64,000 bases of DNA from assembly GCA_015064845.1 (NCBI GenBank), contig SVRL01000001.1:1-64000 (forward strand), in the 5' to 3' direction. Shown here piece by piece: positions 50,268-59,950 of this stretch. Both the position numbers and the translations under genes were made by a program. The stretch comes from Oscillospiraceae bacterium (GTDB taxonomy: Bacteria > Bacillota > Clostridia > Oscillospirales > CAG-272). The notes under the pieces are model-generated. The model was not told the origin of the DNA and ran no database searches. It saw only the letters and a program-made list of their open reading frames with translations. The number at the start of each line of letters is the position of its first letter. The first letter of the stretch is position 1.

Positions 50268-53200
50268 ATGAAACGCCATATCGCTCTCATTTTAGCTGCA
50301 ATCATGATTTTTGCGCTCTGCTTTACTTCATGCAACAACACCGGAACGGTGGAAAGTACACCGTCGAACGGAAACACAGGCACAAGCGCAAAACCCGAAA
50401 ACAGCTCAAGTTCACAAACGTCCGGATCTTCAGAAAGTTCCAAGCAACCCGAAAACACAACCGCAGGATGCTCGCACAACTATGGAGATTGGATGACAAC
50501 GAAAGCACCCACCTGTATGGAAAGCGGAAGCAAAGTTCGTATTTGCTCAAAATGTTCCCATGCGCAAACAGGAGAAGCAGCCGCTCTCGGACACACGACA
50601 GAAACGGGAATCTGTGAACGTTGCGGAGAAAATATCGGACAATCTCTCGCAGAAGCCATCCGCAGTGTCATCGAAATTTATGAAGTTTACGTCAGCAAAA
50701 TCGATTCGGCAGGCGGCGTAAACATGGGAGTTGCTTTTACCAACAAATCGGATAAAACAATCAAATATATTCATTTTTACGTCAGACCTTATAACGCGGT
50801 CGGTGATTCACAAAAATGCGAAATCCGAGGATACAGCCGATTTGATGCCTATATCACAGGTCCTCTGGAAGGCGGACACGAAGGATACAGCCGTTACGGC
50901 GAAAATACATCGGGCGGACATCATTGGGATGCATGCTGGTACAACAATTCCATTTCCTATATTGACTTGGAAGGTGTCAAAATCGAATATATGGACGGTT
51001 CCACATATTCCTTGAACAGCGAAGAAGTAAAACTTGCTTTTACGGATTATCCCATTATCGACGAGGTTGAAGATCTCGGATATAAAACGGGATTTTCCTA
51101 CAACTCCCAGGATGAAACATTTAATTTTAGACTCATGCTGGTAAACAGACATCATGTTTCTTTGGCAAGGAATGCAAAAGTAGACGTCCGTTTCGTCAAC
51201 GGCAACAATGAGATCGTATTTTCCAAAACGTACCGCATCGATGAAGCTGACTTCGTTGAAGACCAAGAATTCAGCTTGGGAACAATCAAATATGCTTCTT
51301 TCTCCATTAATGACTGGGAAATTGAAGGAGGCACCACCGGTTCAGGATATTTGTATTACAAAGTATACAGCGATGACGGAGAATTCAGTTTTGAAGAAAA
51401 ATCCGAATTTACCTCTGATTTGCCCAAAGAAACCGAATCCTACGATACCTACCTCAATACTGAGGGACTTTCCTACAACGGATACTACCTCACGCTTTAT
51501 ACGAGCAACGGTTCCCTGTTTGCCATTCATGACGTAACCGAAACGACCAAAAACTCCAAAATGACGATCACGGTCAGAGGAATCAAACTGGCAGGCCCCA
51601 AAACATATCAAAATCCGATTAAAATGACAGTTCTGGCTCCCAACGGATTCATTGCGGGAACACTCACGGGAGATCCTTGGGCATACGAATCGGGAGATAC
51701 CTTCTCTTATACCGTAACACTCAACAACGTCGGAGACGGCGAATATACGCTTTGCTTTGACGAACGCCTTTGTGACAGTAACGGTCTTTACTATAACATC
51801 AGTGAAAATCTGAATGCTTTTTCAGCATATCTTTCCAATCAAACGGTTGAACATCTCGTAGTTCCCTCCTCTTTTCTCAATCTTCCCGTAACCGCGCTCG
51901 AGACTCCTTGGAATATTGAAAATTCTTCTTTGAAATCTATTGAAATTCCCGCATGCGTTACCATAATCGACGGCGGTATCTTCTCAAATTGCAATAATCT
52001 GACTTCCATTACCGTAGCTCAGAACAACCCCGTGTACCACAGCGCGGGAAACTGTATCATCGAAACCGCTTCCAAAACGCTGATTGCGGGATGCTCCACA
52101 AGCGTTATTCCCGCTGACGGCAGTGTAACCTGTATTTATTACAGCGCGTTCGACGGAATTCACGGATTGAAGAACATCGTTATTCCCGAGATCGTTACGA
52201 AAATCCTCGACGGAGCATTCCAAAATTGCACCTCGCTGGAAAGCATCCAATTGCCGAGCAGCCTCATTGAATTGGGATCTATGGCGTTCAGCGGATGCAG
52301 ATCCTTGAAATCCGTAACCGTTCCCGAGAAAATTACGGAACTGAACGCATATCTTTTCTCAGAATGTACTTCTTTGGAAACCGTCGTATTCGAAGGGGAT
52401 GTAACAGACATCTATACCGGCGCATTTTATCTCTGCTCTTCGCTGAAAACCTGTGATCTTCCCTCCTCCGTCACTTATATATCTGATTACGTTTTTGAAG
52501 GCTGTACGCTTCTGACAGAAAAAGAAAACGGTCTGTTCTACGTCGGTAATTGGCTCGTTGGTGCTGAAGATGGTATTTTTGATGCCGATATCCGAATGGG
52601 TACCATCGGTATTGCAGGAAATATTTTCGCTTTGCAAACGACATTGAAAACGGTTTATATTCCCGCAAGCGTCCGCCATATCGGAAATTACGTATTTGAA
52701 TCTTGTTCAAATTTAAGAAAAGCAACGATTGAAAACGGTATTGACCATCTGAGCGCAGGATTATTTGCTAATTGTTACCGTTTGGAAAAAATTATTTTTA
52801 CAGGTACGAAAGCGCAATGGGAGGCCCTTGAAAAGAATTCCTCCTGGTTCAATGGCAAACTTACCGTCATCTGTACCGATGGAGAAGAAAGCTTCGCTAA
52901 TATAAAATCCAACAGTTCTCACATCTGGTGGACAAACGTTTCCTCCGGACAGGATCGTTGGAACTTTAACAATCCCTATATTAAGGGAAGCACGCTTTAT
53001 ATTCCCTGTACGCAAGTTATTTTTGCCGCGCCCTTCTCCTGGAACGATAAAACCGATTCGGGAAAACTGACGGGAGAAGCAGCCGTCACGAATTATTTCA
53101 ACGGAATCAAAGCAAAAGTCAGCGGTACGTATGAGAAAAAAGAGTTCTCAGCCAATGAAGCGCAAAGCTTCATTCTGGAAATTCCATTGGATGAACTGAA

Positions 53201-53294
53201 TCAAGAAAAACCCGAAGAATTGTATTTACGTTTGGAAGCACTTGTCAACGGCAAGCTCTCTTACGTTTTGATCAATTTCGAAATCAACTGGTAA
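50268..53294 (+). CDS. Large LRR lipoprotein with N-terminal Cys-rich module
   Basis: A 1008-residue lipoprotein with a lipobox FTSC (about residue 22) and a Ser/Thr/Asn-rich linker (about 23-66). One Cys-rich unit follows (CSHNYGDWMTTKAPTC with CSKC) and a CERCGE pair (about 109). Two or three beta-sandwich-like domains cover about 120-510, with LRR_5 repeats in about 530-865 (for example AFQNCTSLESIQLPSSLIEL). The C-terminal ~140 residues form a further beta-rich domain. It is probably a surface adhesin or carbohydrate-binding protein. The N-terminal unit links it to the lipoproteins at 5755 and 42467. GGAG precedes the start. Confidence 0.8.
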   Translation: MKRHIALILAAIMIFALCFTSCNNTGTVESTPSNGNTGTSAKPENSSSSQTSGSSESSKQPENTTAGCSHNYGDWMTTKAPTCMESGSKVRICSKCSHAQTGEAAALGHTTETGICERCGENIGQSLAEAIRSVIEIYEVYVSKIDSAGGVNMGVAFTNKSDKTIKYIHFYVRPYNAVGDSQKCEIRGYSRFDAYITGPLEGGHEGYSRYGENTSGGHHWDACWYNNSISYIDLEGVKIEYMDGSTYSLNSEEVKLAFTDYPIIDEVEDLGYKTGFSYNSQDETFNFRLMLVNRHHVSLARNAKVDVRFVNGNNEIVFSKTYRIDEADFVEDQEFSLGTIKYASFSINDWEIEGGTTGSGYLYYKVYSDDGEFSFEEKSEFTSDLPKETESYDTYLNTEGLSYNGYYLTLYTSNGSLFAIHDVTETTKNSKMTITVRGIKLAGPKTYQNPIKMTVLAPNGFIAGTLTGDPWAYESGDTFSYTVTLNNVGDGEYTLCFDERLCDSNGLYYNISENLNAFSAYLSNQTVEHLVVPSSFLNLPVTALETPWNIENSSLKSIEIPACVTIIDGGIFSNCNNLTSITVAQNNPVYHSAGNCIIETASKTLIAGCSTSVIPADGSVTCIYYSAFDGIHGLKNIVIPEIVTKILDGAFQNCTSLESIQLPSSLIELGSMAFSGCRSLKSVTVPEKITELNAYLFSECTSLETVVFEGDVTDIYTGAFYLCSSLKTCDLPSSVTYISDYVFEGCTLLTEKENGLFYVGNWLVGAEDGIFDADIRMGTIGIAGNIFALQTTLKTVYIPASVRHIGNYVFESCSNLRKATIENGIDHLSAGLFANCYRLEKIIFTGTKAQWEALEKNSSWFNGKLTVICTDGEESFANIKSNSSHIWWTNVSSGQDRWNFNNPYIKGSTLYIPCTQVIFAAPFSWNDKTDSGKLTGEAAVTNYFNGIKAKVSGTYEKKEFSANEAQSFILEIPLDELNQEKPEELYLRLEALVNGKLSYVLINFEINW

Positions 53295-53302
53295 TATTGG
53301 AA

Positions 53303-53347
53303 AAACCGAGCCAAAAGTCTGCGGTTAGCGATTGGTTCGGTTTTTTT
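53303..53347 (+). terminator. Terminator of the large LRR lipoprotein gene
   Basis: AAACCGAGCCA pairs with TGGTTCGGTTT (one G-U pair), followed by seven T. Confidence 0.85.
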
Positions 53348-53384
53348 ACCAAAAAATTTCATAACCGTCAAAAGGACTTTACCC

Positions 53385-53413
53385 TTGACATTATGACTTT
53401 CATATATTATAAT
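53385..53413 (+). promoter_or_regulatory. Sigma-A promoter of rny
   Basis: Perfect TTGACA (53385-53390), a 17-bp spacer and perfect TATAAT (53408-53413). Confidence 0.9.
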
Positions 53414-53512
53414 ATAAGATGATATATGACAGTTTTTTCCTTAAAATTCTGCGATATATCTTTGAATTTTTAAAATAAATTGTAAAAAGAAAAAGGAGGT
53501 GCTCCACTCTCT

Positions 53513-55093
53513 ATGGACCCAGTATTGATCAGTGTAATTTGTGTCATTGCCGGTATTGTATTCGGTACGGGCGCAGGCATTGTCGTCGGCAACAAAACCG
53601 GTTTTAAAAAAGGTTATCAAAACCGTTTGGAAATCGGAGAAAAAGCGATCGGCTCTGCCGAAAAAGAAGCGGAACGTATCGTTGCGGAAGCAAAGAAACG
53701 AGGCGATGCCAAATACAAAGAAATGGTTGTTGAAGCAAAAGAGGATATCCTCAAAGCAAAAACCGAAGCAGAAAGAGAAAACAAAGAACGTCGTCAAGAG
53801 ATCCTTCGTTTGGAAAATAAAGCTCTTGCCAAAGAAGAAACTTTGGAAAAGAAAATCGAAAATTTCGAGCGCAAGGACGAGCTTCTGAACAAAAAAATTC
53901 GTGAAAACGAAAAAATTCAGGAAGAAATCGAACAAATCAAATCTCAACAGCTTGAAAAGCTGGAAGAAATCAGCGGATATACGTCTGAAACGGCAAAAGC
54001 AGAACTTGTTTCCAAAATTGAAACGGAAGCAAAGCGCGAAGCAGCCGTCAAAATGACGCAAATTGAAGCAGAGCTCAAAGATACCGCTGATGAAAAAGCA
54101 AAGAAAATCATTACGGAAGCCATTCAAAGACTTGCTTCCGGACACGTTTCCGAAACGACCGTTTCCGTCGTTCCCCTACCCAGCGAGGAAATGAAGGGAC
54201 GCATTATCGGACGTGAAGGAAGAAACATTCATAAGATCGAAACGCTGACCGGCGTTGACCTTATCATCGATGATACACCCGAAGCCATCACACTTTCCTG
54301 TTTTGACCCGATTCGCAGAGAAATCGCAAGAATCGTTTTGGAAAGATTGATTTCCGACGGACGTATTCATCCTTCCAGAATCGAAGAAACATTTGAAAAA
54401 GCACAAAAAGAAGTGGAACAGAGCATCAAACAAGCAGGCGAAAAAGCCGCTTTCGATACGTTTGTCAACGGTTTGCATCCCGATCTCGTCCGTCTGCTCG
54501 GCAGACTCAAATACCGCACAAGTTACGGACAAAACGTTCTCGACCACTCCATGGAAGTTGCTTATCTTGCAGGCGCGATGGCGAGCGAGCTCGGTCTCGA
54601 CAGTACCCTCGCAAGACGTGCAGGTTTGCTCCATGATATCGGTAAAGCACTCACACAAGAAGTTGAAGGTTCTCACATTCAGCTCGGTGTTGAGATTGCC
54701 CGTAAATTCAAAGAAAACAAAGACGTTGTGCATGCCATCGAAGCGCACCACGGCGACGTGGAAGCAAAAAATGTGATTGCAATTCTCGTTCAGGCAGCGG
54801 ATGCCATTTCCGCAGCAAGACCCGGCGCACGCAGAGAAGACCTTGACAGTTATATCAAGCGTTTGCAGAAGTTGGAAGAAATTGCAAATGAATTCAACGG
54901 TGTTGAAAAATCTTATGCCATCCAGGCAGGTCGCGAAATCCGTGTTATTGTAAAACCCGAACAGGTTGTCGATGCGGAAATCGTTATCATTGCGCATGAC
55001 ATTGCAAAGAAAATTGAAAATGAACTCGAATATCCGGGTCAGATCAAAGTTCAGGTCATCCGCGAAAACCGCGCGTTTGAATACGCGAAATAA
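53513..55093 (+). CDS. rny: Ribonuclease Y
   Basis: A 526-residue membrane-anchored endoribonuclease that starts mRNA decay in Firmicutes. It has an N-terminal membrane helix (about residues 2-25) and a long coiled coil (about 45-195). The KH domain has [11 protein letters not shown] (about 224-234) and the HD domain has LLHDIGKA (about 365-372) plus EAHHGD. The length is standard. AGGAGGT lies 12 bp before the ATG. Single-gene unit with its own promoter and terminator. Confidence 0.97.
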   Translation: MDPVLISVICVIAGIVFGTGAGIVVGNKTGFKKGYQNRLEIGEKAIGSAEKEAERIVAEAKKRGDAKYKEMVVEAKEDILKAKTEAERENKERRQEILRLENKALAKEETLEKKIENFERKDELLNKKIRENEKIQEEIEQIKSQQLEKLEEISGYTSETAKAELVSKIETEAKREAAVKMTQIEAELKDTADEKAKKIITEAIQRLASGHVSETTVSVVPLPSEEMKGRIIGREGRNIHKIETLTGVDLIIDDTPEAITLSCFDPIRREIARIVLERLISDGRIHPSRIEETFEKAQKEVEQSIKQAGEKAAFDTFVNGLHPDLVRLLGRLKYRTSYGQNVLDHSMEVAYLAGAMASELGLDSTLARRAGLLHDIGKALTQEVEGSHIQLGVEIARKFKENKDVVHAIEAHHGDVEAKNVIAILVQAADAISAARPGARREDLDSYIKRLQKLEEIANEFNGVEKSYAIQAGREIRVIVKPEQVVDAEIVIIAHDIAKKIENELEYPGQIKVQVIRENRAFEYAK

Positions 55094-55165
55094 TTTTATA
55101 TAGATTTTAATATAGATTGTTAAAATGAAAATTTCGGCTTCGCCGAGAATATATAAAATGAAATA

Positions 55166-55204
55166 AAAACTCCGATACGAAAAAATTCGTATCGGAGTTT
55201 TTCT
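55166..55204. terminator. Bidirectional terminator after rny
   Basis: ACTCCGATACGAA pairs perfectly with TTCGTATCGGAGT around a 4-nt loop, with A- and T-runs on both sides. Confidence 0.9.
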
Positions 55205-55216
55205 CTTAAAACAAAT

Positions 55217-56035
55217 TCAATCCAAACCAACCGCTTCAAAACCGGAATCCTTCAAAACGTAGATTTCTTTGAAACCGACGGATTTCAGAAGTTCCGCACT
55301 GTCATCAAAGCTTTGCTTCAGAAAATCGCCGTTGTGGCAATCGGAGCTGATGCAAGCGCCCCAACCGTGTTCCTTCAAATATTTCAAAATGAAGGGATGA
55401 GGATACGGGGTTGTTCTGTAACCGCGGGAAATCGCGCCTGTATTGACTTCAAAAAACGGAATTTTTCCCGTCAGAGCATCCATCGCATCCAATGCGTATT
55501 TACGGTATACGGGAGAATCCACGTCAAAGAAATTTTCTTTTTCGGAAAATTTACAGATCAGATCCGCATGGCCGAGAATATCGGTTTTTGCAAAATTCGG
55601 AAGCTGCGCCAAGGTTTCATAATATGCTTTGGCATATTTCATACCGTCACCGCCAAAATAATCCTTGATAATTCCCGCAACAACGGGGGCTGTACGGTCA
55701 AAACCAACGTGTTTTCCGTCAATCAGAAGATAATGCGCGGCACCGATCAGATAATCGTAGCCCGAAAGATCAATTTCGGAATACATATCAAATTCCAGGC
55801 CACAGAAAATATCAATCTGACCTTTATATTTTTCTTTCATTGCGCGAACTTCCTTTTTATATTCTTCCGTACCCGCAAGAGACATCGAATGATCGGGCGC
55901 ATAGAACATATAAGAGTGTCCGGAAAAACCAAGGGAATCAAAACCAAGCCCAATGGCTTTTTGAATCATTTCTTCCACACTGTCCTTGCCATCGCAATAC
56001 GAAGTGTGCGTATGTAAATTCTGATAATATTTCAT
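55217..56035 (-). CDS. PHP-family histidinol-phosphatase-like enzyme
   Basis: A 272-residue protein close to HisK-type histidinol phosphatases. Metal motifs are LHTHTSYCDGK (about residues 7-17), FSGHS (about 38-42), GLEFD (about 78), GAAHY (about 97), GHADLIC (about 160) and SSDCHN (about 235-240). No his genes are nearby, so the true substrate may differ. AAGGAG sets the ATG at 56035; upstream in-frame codons overlap the previous gene and have no binding site. It follows the glycosidase-like gene by 11 bp, so they are cotranscribed. Confidence 0.85.
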   Translation of the reverse strand: MKYYQNLHTHTSYCDGKDSVEEMIQKAIGLGFDSLGFSGHSYMFYAPDHSMSLAGTEEYKKEVRAMKEKYKGQIDIFCGLEFDMYSEIDLSGYDYLIGAAHYLLIDGKHVGFDRTAPVVAGIIKDYFGGDGMKYAKAYYETLAQLPNFAKTDILGHADLICKFSEKENFFDVDSPVYRKYALDAMDALTGKIPFFEVNTGAISRGYRTTPYPHPFILKYLKEHGWGACISSDCHNGDFLKQSFDDSAELLKSVGFKEIYVLKDSGFEAVGLD

Positions 56036-56046
56036 GTTTAATCTCC

Positions 56047-57759
56047 TTATTCTGCAATAGATTCCATTTTCGCATCCGCTGTACGGAAAAAGGCATCCGT
56101 TGCCTTTCCGCGCTGAATCAATTCGTTCCAGATTACCCAAATTGCCGCATTCCAACCCTGATTGGCTTTCACGCCCTTTCCTTTGATTGTATGCATATAT
56201 TCGTGCGTAGCACCGTCGTAATCAAGATCGATCATCAAACGCTCCGTCATATTCTTTTCCGCATCGGATACGCCGTGGAGATAAGCAGCAATATGAAAAA
56301 GCATTTCATAAACGTGGTAAGAACCGCCGTTTGCATATCTCCCCGTTTCAATGGTATCAAATCCCGGATGAACGTAACCGTTCAAACCGAACGCCTCCAC
56401 AGGAAGATACGAACCGTCCGGCGCAGAAACGATCTTAATGCCGTAAGGCGTTTTGGAAGCGCCGTCGCAAATCTTCCGATATGTTTTTTCTACCATTTCA
56501 TCAGAAATGAAAAGCTCGTCAAAAAGCATATAATACAATACTTCGCCAACCGTTATATCAAGCGCAAGAAATTGTTTTTTCTCGCTCATAGGGATATATT
56601 CGCCATTGAAAAGAGCGGAATAACGGGCAATCGCTTTCTCTTTGAGATCTCCGATATCGTATCCAAGACGTTTTGCGGCTTCCAAAGCGCAAACACAAAG
56701 TCCCTGATTATAGGCATCGATATCATCCAATTCATAACAGCAAATATCAAACCAATTACGAAAAGAACAATCTTCTCTGCAATTGGGATAATAACCGCCG
56801 TCTGCCGTAAATTTATTCATACACGCTTTGACGGTTTCAAACGCCTGATCTGCTCTTTTTTGATTGAATGTTTTTCCGTTTTTGAAAATTCGATAAGACC
56901 AAATCAGATAAATCAAAGGATTTTCCGCATCCTTAAATTCATAATCAAGAGCGCGGTAACATTGATCCTGTGTATATTCATCCAAAATCCACGTTTGATA
57001 AAAAGAATCTCTGAAATATTGTGTATTGGCATATTCAATTCCCGCAACAACCCATTTATCGCTTCTTCCCGTTTCATTTTTACGAATGTGCATATAGTTG
57101 CACGCAAAACAAGCGGCACGATAGAGCGAATCGCTTCCGCCGCCCCAAACCTTTTCAATCATGAGAAAAACTTCACGTCTGATGGCTTTCAAGGTATGCG
57201 CATTGGAGCGAAACGCCACGAAACGAAACGTATGCGTTTTTCCGTTGCCGATTTTATGATAAATGGGTTCAAAATGATCGCTTTCCGGATAATTCGGCGC
57301 ACCGCCCGGATCGCCCGAAGAGAGATAAAAACGGTTTTCATTGGGAAGGAGATGCTGTGTCGTTGCGTTTTCAAAATAGGAAGGGTTGTCCGAAACAAAA
57401 ACTTCTGATTTTTCACCTTCGACAGCAGCTACCATCGGAATCGCCCCTCTTTGCATTTTGAATTGATAATTATGAACATTATGAGGGCTTTGACGGAAAA
57501 TTCTTTCATCAAAGCAAGGACCTTTGAAAGAATAAAACTTGCATTCCCCTTTTCCGCAAAGAGAAATATAAACGGATGATTCTTCCTTTGCCGAAACCGT
57601 AATTTCAATGATTTTATAGATGCCCTTCTCTTCGCATCCGATATGAAATTCATACAGATCGGACACAATCGTTTTTTCGCCTTTTTGGGCAAATATATCA
57701 GCACATTCATCAATCAAAAAATTTTTTTCTTTGGTATGTAAAATATAAGAGTATTTCAT
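56047..57759 (-). CDS. (Alpha/alpha)6-barrel glycosidase-like protein
   Basis: A 570-residue cytoplasmic protein. The N-terminal ~190 residues are beta-rich. The C-terminal part has the helical hairpin pattern of six-hairpin glycosidases (FACNYMHIRKNETGRSDKWV, then YFRDSFYQTWILDEYTQDQC). Acidic and aromatic residues such as RDSFYQTW and TGRYANGG could line an active site. I cannot assign a GH family or substrate. AAAAGGA precedes the ATG at 57759. It is cotranscribed with the PHP enzyme downstream. Confidence 0.65.
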   Translation of the reverse strand: MKYSYILHTKEKNFLIDECADIFAQKGEKTIVSDLYEFHIGCEEKGIYKIIEITVSAKEESSVYISLCGKGECKFYSFKGPCFDERIFRQSPHNVHNYQFKMQRGAIPMVAAVEGEKSEVFVSDNPSYFENATTQHLLPNENRFYLSSGDPGGAPNYPESDHFEPIYHKIGNGKTHTFRFVAFRSNAHTLKAIRREVFLMIEKVWGGGSDSLYRAACFACNYMHIRKNETGRSDKWVVAGIEYANTQYFRDSFYQTWILDEYTQDQCYRALDYEFKDAENPLIYLIWSYRIFKNGKTFNQKRADQAFETVKACMNKFTADGGYYPNCREDCSFRNWFDICCYELDDIDAYNQGLCVCALEAAKRLGYDIGDLKEKAIARYSALFNGEYIPMSEKKQFLALDITVGEVLYYMLFDELFISDEMVEKTYRKICDGASKTPYGIKIVSAPDGSYLPVEAFGLNGYVHPGFDTIETGRYANGGSYHVYEMLFHIAAYLHGVSDAEKNMTERLMIDLDYDGATHEYMHTIKGKGVKANQGWNAAIWVIWNELIQRGKATDAFFRTADAKMESIAE

Positions 57760-57784
57760 GATCGTTGTCCTTTTGGAATATTGA

Positions 57785-57856
57785 TTCATCCTCCCGGAAT
57801 TCCGAGAGGATGAACACCGCTCAATTGAACAATATTCGAAATATCCAATCGTTCAA
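57785..57856 (-). other. Two hairpins between the dipeptidase and glycosidase genes
   Basis: A 13-bp stem (57785-57797 / 57802-57814, AATT loop) and a second hairpin TTGAAC/GTTCAA (57825-57856). Neither has a good U-run in the minus direction. They may be partial terminators or processing sites. Confidence 0.5.
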
Positions 57857-57866
57857 TTTTGTATTT

Positions 57867-59258
57867 TTACTTGCAAATACGGAGAATCGCTTCCGCAAAA
57901 ATCTTGGCGTTAAGCACCAAATGATTCAAGGAAATATATTCGTCCGCGCCGTGAACGTGGTTATCTTCTCCGAGAAATTCCGCGCCAAATGCAACACCGC
58001 CTTCAATATCATGGACATAAGTGCCGCCGCCAATAGCAAGACAGTATCCGGGGTTGCCCGTAAATTCGGTATAAACGTTCAGAAGCGTCTGAATAAATTC
58101 ACTGTTTTCATCCACGTAATGCGGTTCAACACCTTTGTATTCCGAAAGTGTGAGTCCCGCGTTATTCAATGCAGATTCCAATTTTTCATGAACGGATGCT
58201 ACGCATTCGCAAATGGGGAAACGTATATCAAACGAGCCTTCCAATTCGCCTTTTTCATATCGGAGCATACTGAATACAAATGTCAGCGCGCCGGATTTTT
58301 CATCCTGCGCATTGATTCCCAAAGAAGCGCCGTCGCATTCGCCGTATACAAAATTTTCAGAAAGCGTTGCAAACAAAGCCGCGCTTTCATCGTCAGTCTT
58401 CAAAGCGCCGAGCACACGGCAAAGAGCGGTAACTGCATTTTTACCCATATACGGAAGAGAAGCATGAGCAGCCTTTCCGTTTACCGTCAATCTTGCAAAA
58501 TCGCCGTCCGTATGAACTTCCATGGTAACATCAGCAGGCAAACGCTTCTTTGCCGCAGCAATTTCAGCGGACGAAAATCCTTTGATGACGGCAACCGCTT
58601 TTTCGGGAACAGCATTGACTGCGACACCGGCCTGTACGGAAACAATGGTTTTTTCTCCGTTTGCGCAAATTGTTTTTGTAAATTTACCGGGCATACGTCC
58701 CTTTTCGAGATTGATGACGGGATAGCTTGCATCGGGAGTAAATACATAAGGAGGAAGTGCTTCTTTTTTACGATAATAAACGAGATCGGAAGAACCGCAT
58801 TCTTCATCCGTACCAACGATCAGACGTACGTTTTTGGAAAGCTTACAGCCACATTCCTTCAAAGCACGGAGCGCAAACAAAACGGCAACAGCAGGACCTT
58901 TATCATCGGAAGAACCTCTGCCGTAAAGCTTTCCTCCGCTGAGAGTCAAAGCATAGGGAGGATATTTCCAACCGGTGCCTTCCGGAACAACGTCCAGATG
59001 GCAAAGCACACCAAGTTTCGTTTCCAGATTCGGATTCATATCTACCGTTCCCACGTAATTTTCATGATTTGTCACAGTAAAGCCGCTTTCCTTTGCCATT
59101 TCTAACATTTTAGCAAGAACGCGTGCGTTTTCTTTTCCGTAGGGCATATCCTCTTCAGGCGCGGATTTTACGCTCGGAATTGCAACAAGGGAAGAAAGAC
59201 AGTTGATCATTTCGCTTACATGATCATCTATATATTTATTGATTTTGGAAGGCATCAT
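57867..59258 (-). CDS. M20-family (Sapep/PepV-like) dipeptidase
   Basis: A 463-residue metallopeptidase that likely cleaves dipeptides with two Zn or Mn ions. Metal and catalytic motifs are CHLDVVPEG (about residues 86-94), GRGSSDDKGP (about 113-122), GTDEECGSSD (about 148-157) and HVHGADEY near the C-terminus. A lid domain inserts in the middle, as in PepV and Sapep. The start at 59258 lies 11 bp after AAAGGA. It follows recX by 35 bp. Confidence 0.88.
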   Translation of the reverse strand: MMPSKINKYIDDHVSEMINCLSSLVAIPSVKSAPEEDMPYGKENARVLAKMLEMAKESGFTVTNHENYVGTVDMNPNLETKLGVLCHLDVVPEGTGWKYPPYALTLSGGKLYGRGSSDDKGPAVAVLFALRALKECGCKLSKNVRLIVGTDEECGSSDLVYYRKKEALPPYVFTPDASYPVINLEKGRMPGKFTKTICANGEKTIVSVQAGVAVNAVPEKAVAVIKGFSSAEIAAAKKRLPADVTMEVHTDGDFARLTVNGKAAHASLPYMGKNAVTALCRVLGALKTDDESAALFATLSENFVYGECDGASLGINAQDEKSGALTFVFSMLRYEKGELEGSFDIRFPICECVASVHEKLESALNNAGLTLSEYKGVEPHYVDENSEFIQTLLNVYTEFTGNPGYCLAIGGGTYVHDIEGGVAFGAEFLGEDNHVHGADEYISLNHLVLNAKIFAEAILRICK

Positions 59259-59293
59259 TGTATCATCATTCCTTTCAAATATTTCTGAATTTT

Positions 59294-59950
59294 TTACTCT
59301 TCATCGCGAAGCAAAAAACTTGCTTCGCGTATATCTTCATAAGAAAAACCGTATCGCAAAAGAGAAGCGACAGCTTTATTCCTTTTTTCCGGCGTTTCAA
59401 AAATCTCAGTACCGCCCATAGAGCGGATACGCTTGGCGCAAGCTTCGGAAAAATCAAATTCACCGAACTCCAACGCTTTGCGAATCACTTCCTCCGAAAA
59501 CCCCTTACGGAAAAGCTCCTGTTGAATCCGTTTTTTTCCGTATCCTTTTTTCTTTGCCAGATTTTCTGCAAACTGTGCTGCATCTTCAGTCTCACGGATA
59601 TATCCTTTTTCAACCAGAAAAGAAACCGCTTCTTCCGCAATTTCGGAAGAATAGCCCTTTTTCTTCAGTTTTTCCGTCAATGCTTTCGGGGTATTTTTCG
59701 CATAGCCAAGCAAATCCAAGCCTTTTCTGATTGCGGAGTATAATTTCATGGAACGAAGAATTTCCTCGCACTGTTCTCTTTCAATCAAAATAGGTTCTTT
59801 CAAGAAAGAAGGTAAACGCAAAGAGGAAAACATGGAAGCGGAAACCTTACCTTTGATATATTGAGATTCCTTTCCGTTGGAAATCTCCAAAGAAATTTCC
59901 GCTTCCTCGCCGTTCCCCAGCGCCTGAATTTTATATATGGAAATACGCAT
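59294..59950 (-). CDS. recX: Regulatory protein RecX
   Basis: A 218-residue all-helical protein of three-helix repeats, for example KALTEKLKKKGYSSEIAEEA and KRIQQELFRKGFSEEVIRKA. RecX modulates RecA filaments. Its start codon overlaps the recA stop (TAATG), which confirms coupling and identity. Confidence 0.92.
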   Translation of the reverse strand: MRISIYKIQALGNGEEAEISLEISNGKESQYIKGKVSASMFSSLRLPSFLKEPILIEREQCEEILRSMKLYSAIRKGLDLLGYAKNTPKALTEKLKKKGYSSEIAEEAVSFLVEKGYIRETEDAAQFAENLAKKKGYGKKRIQQELFRKGFSEEVIRKALEFGEFDFSEACAKRIRSMGGTEIFETPEKRNKAVASLLRYGFSYEDIREASFLLRDEE

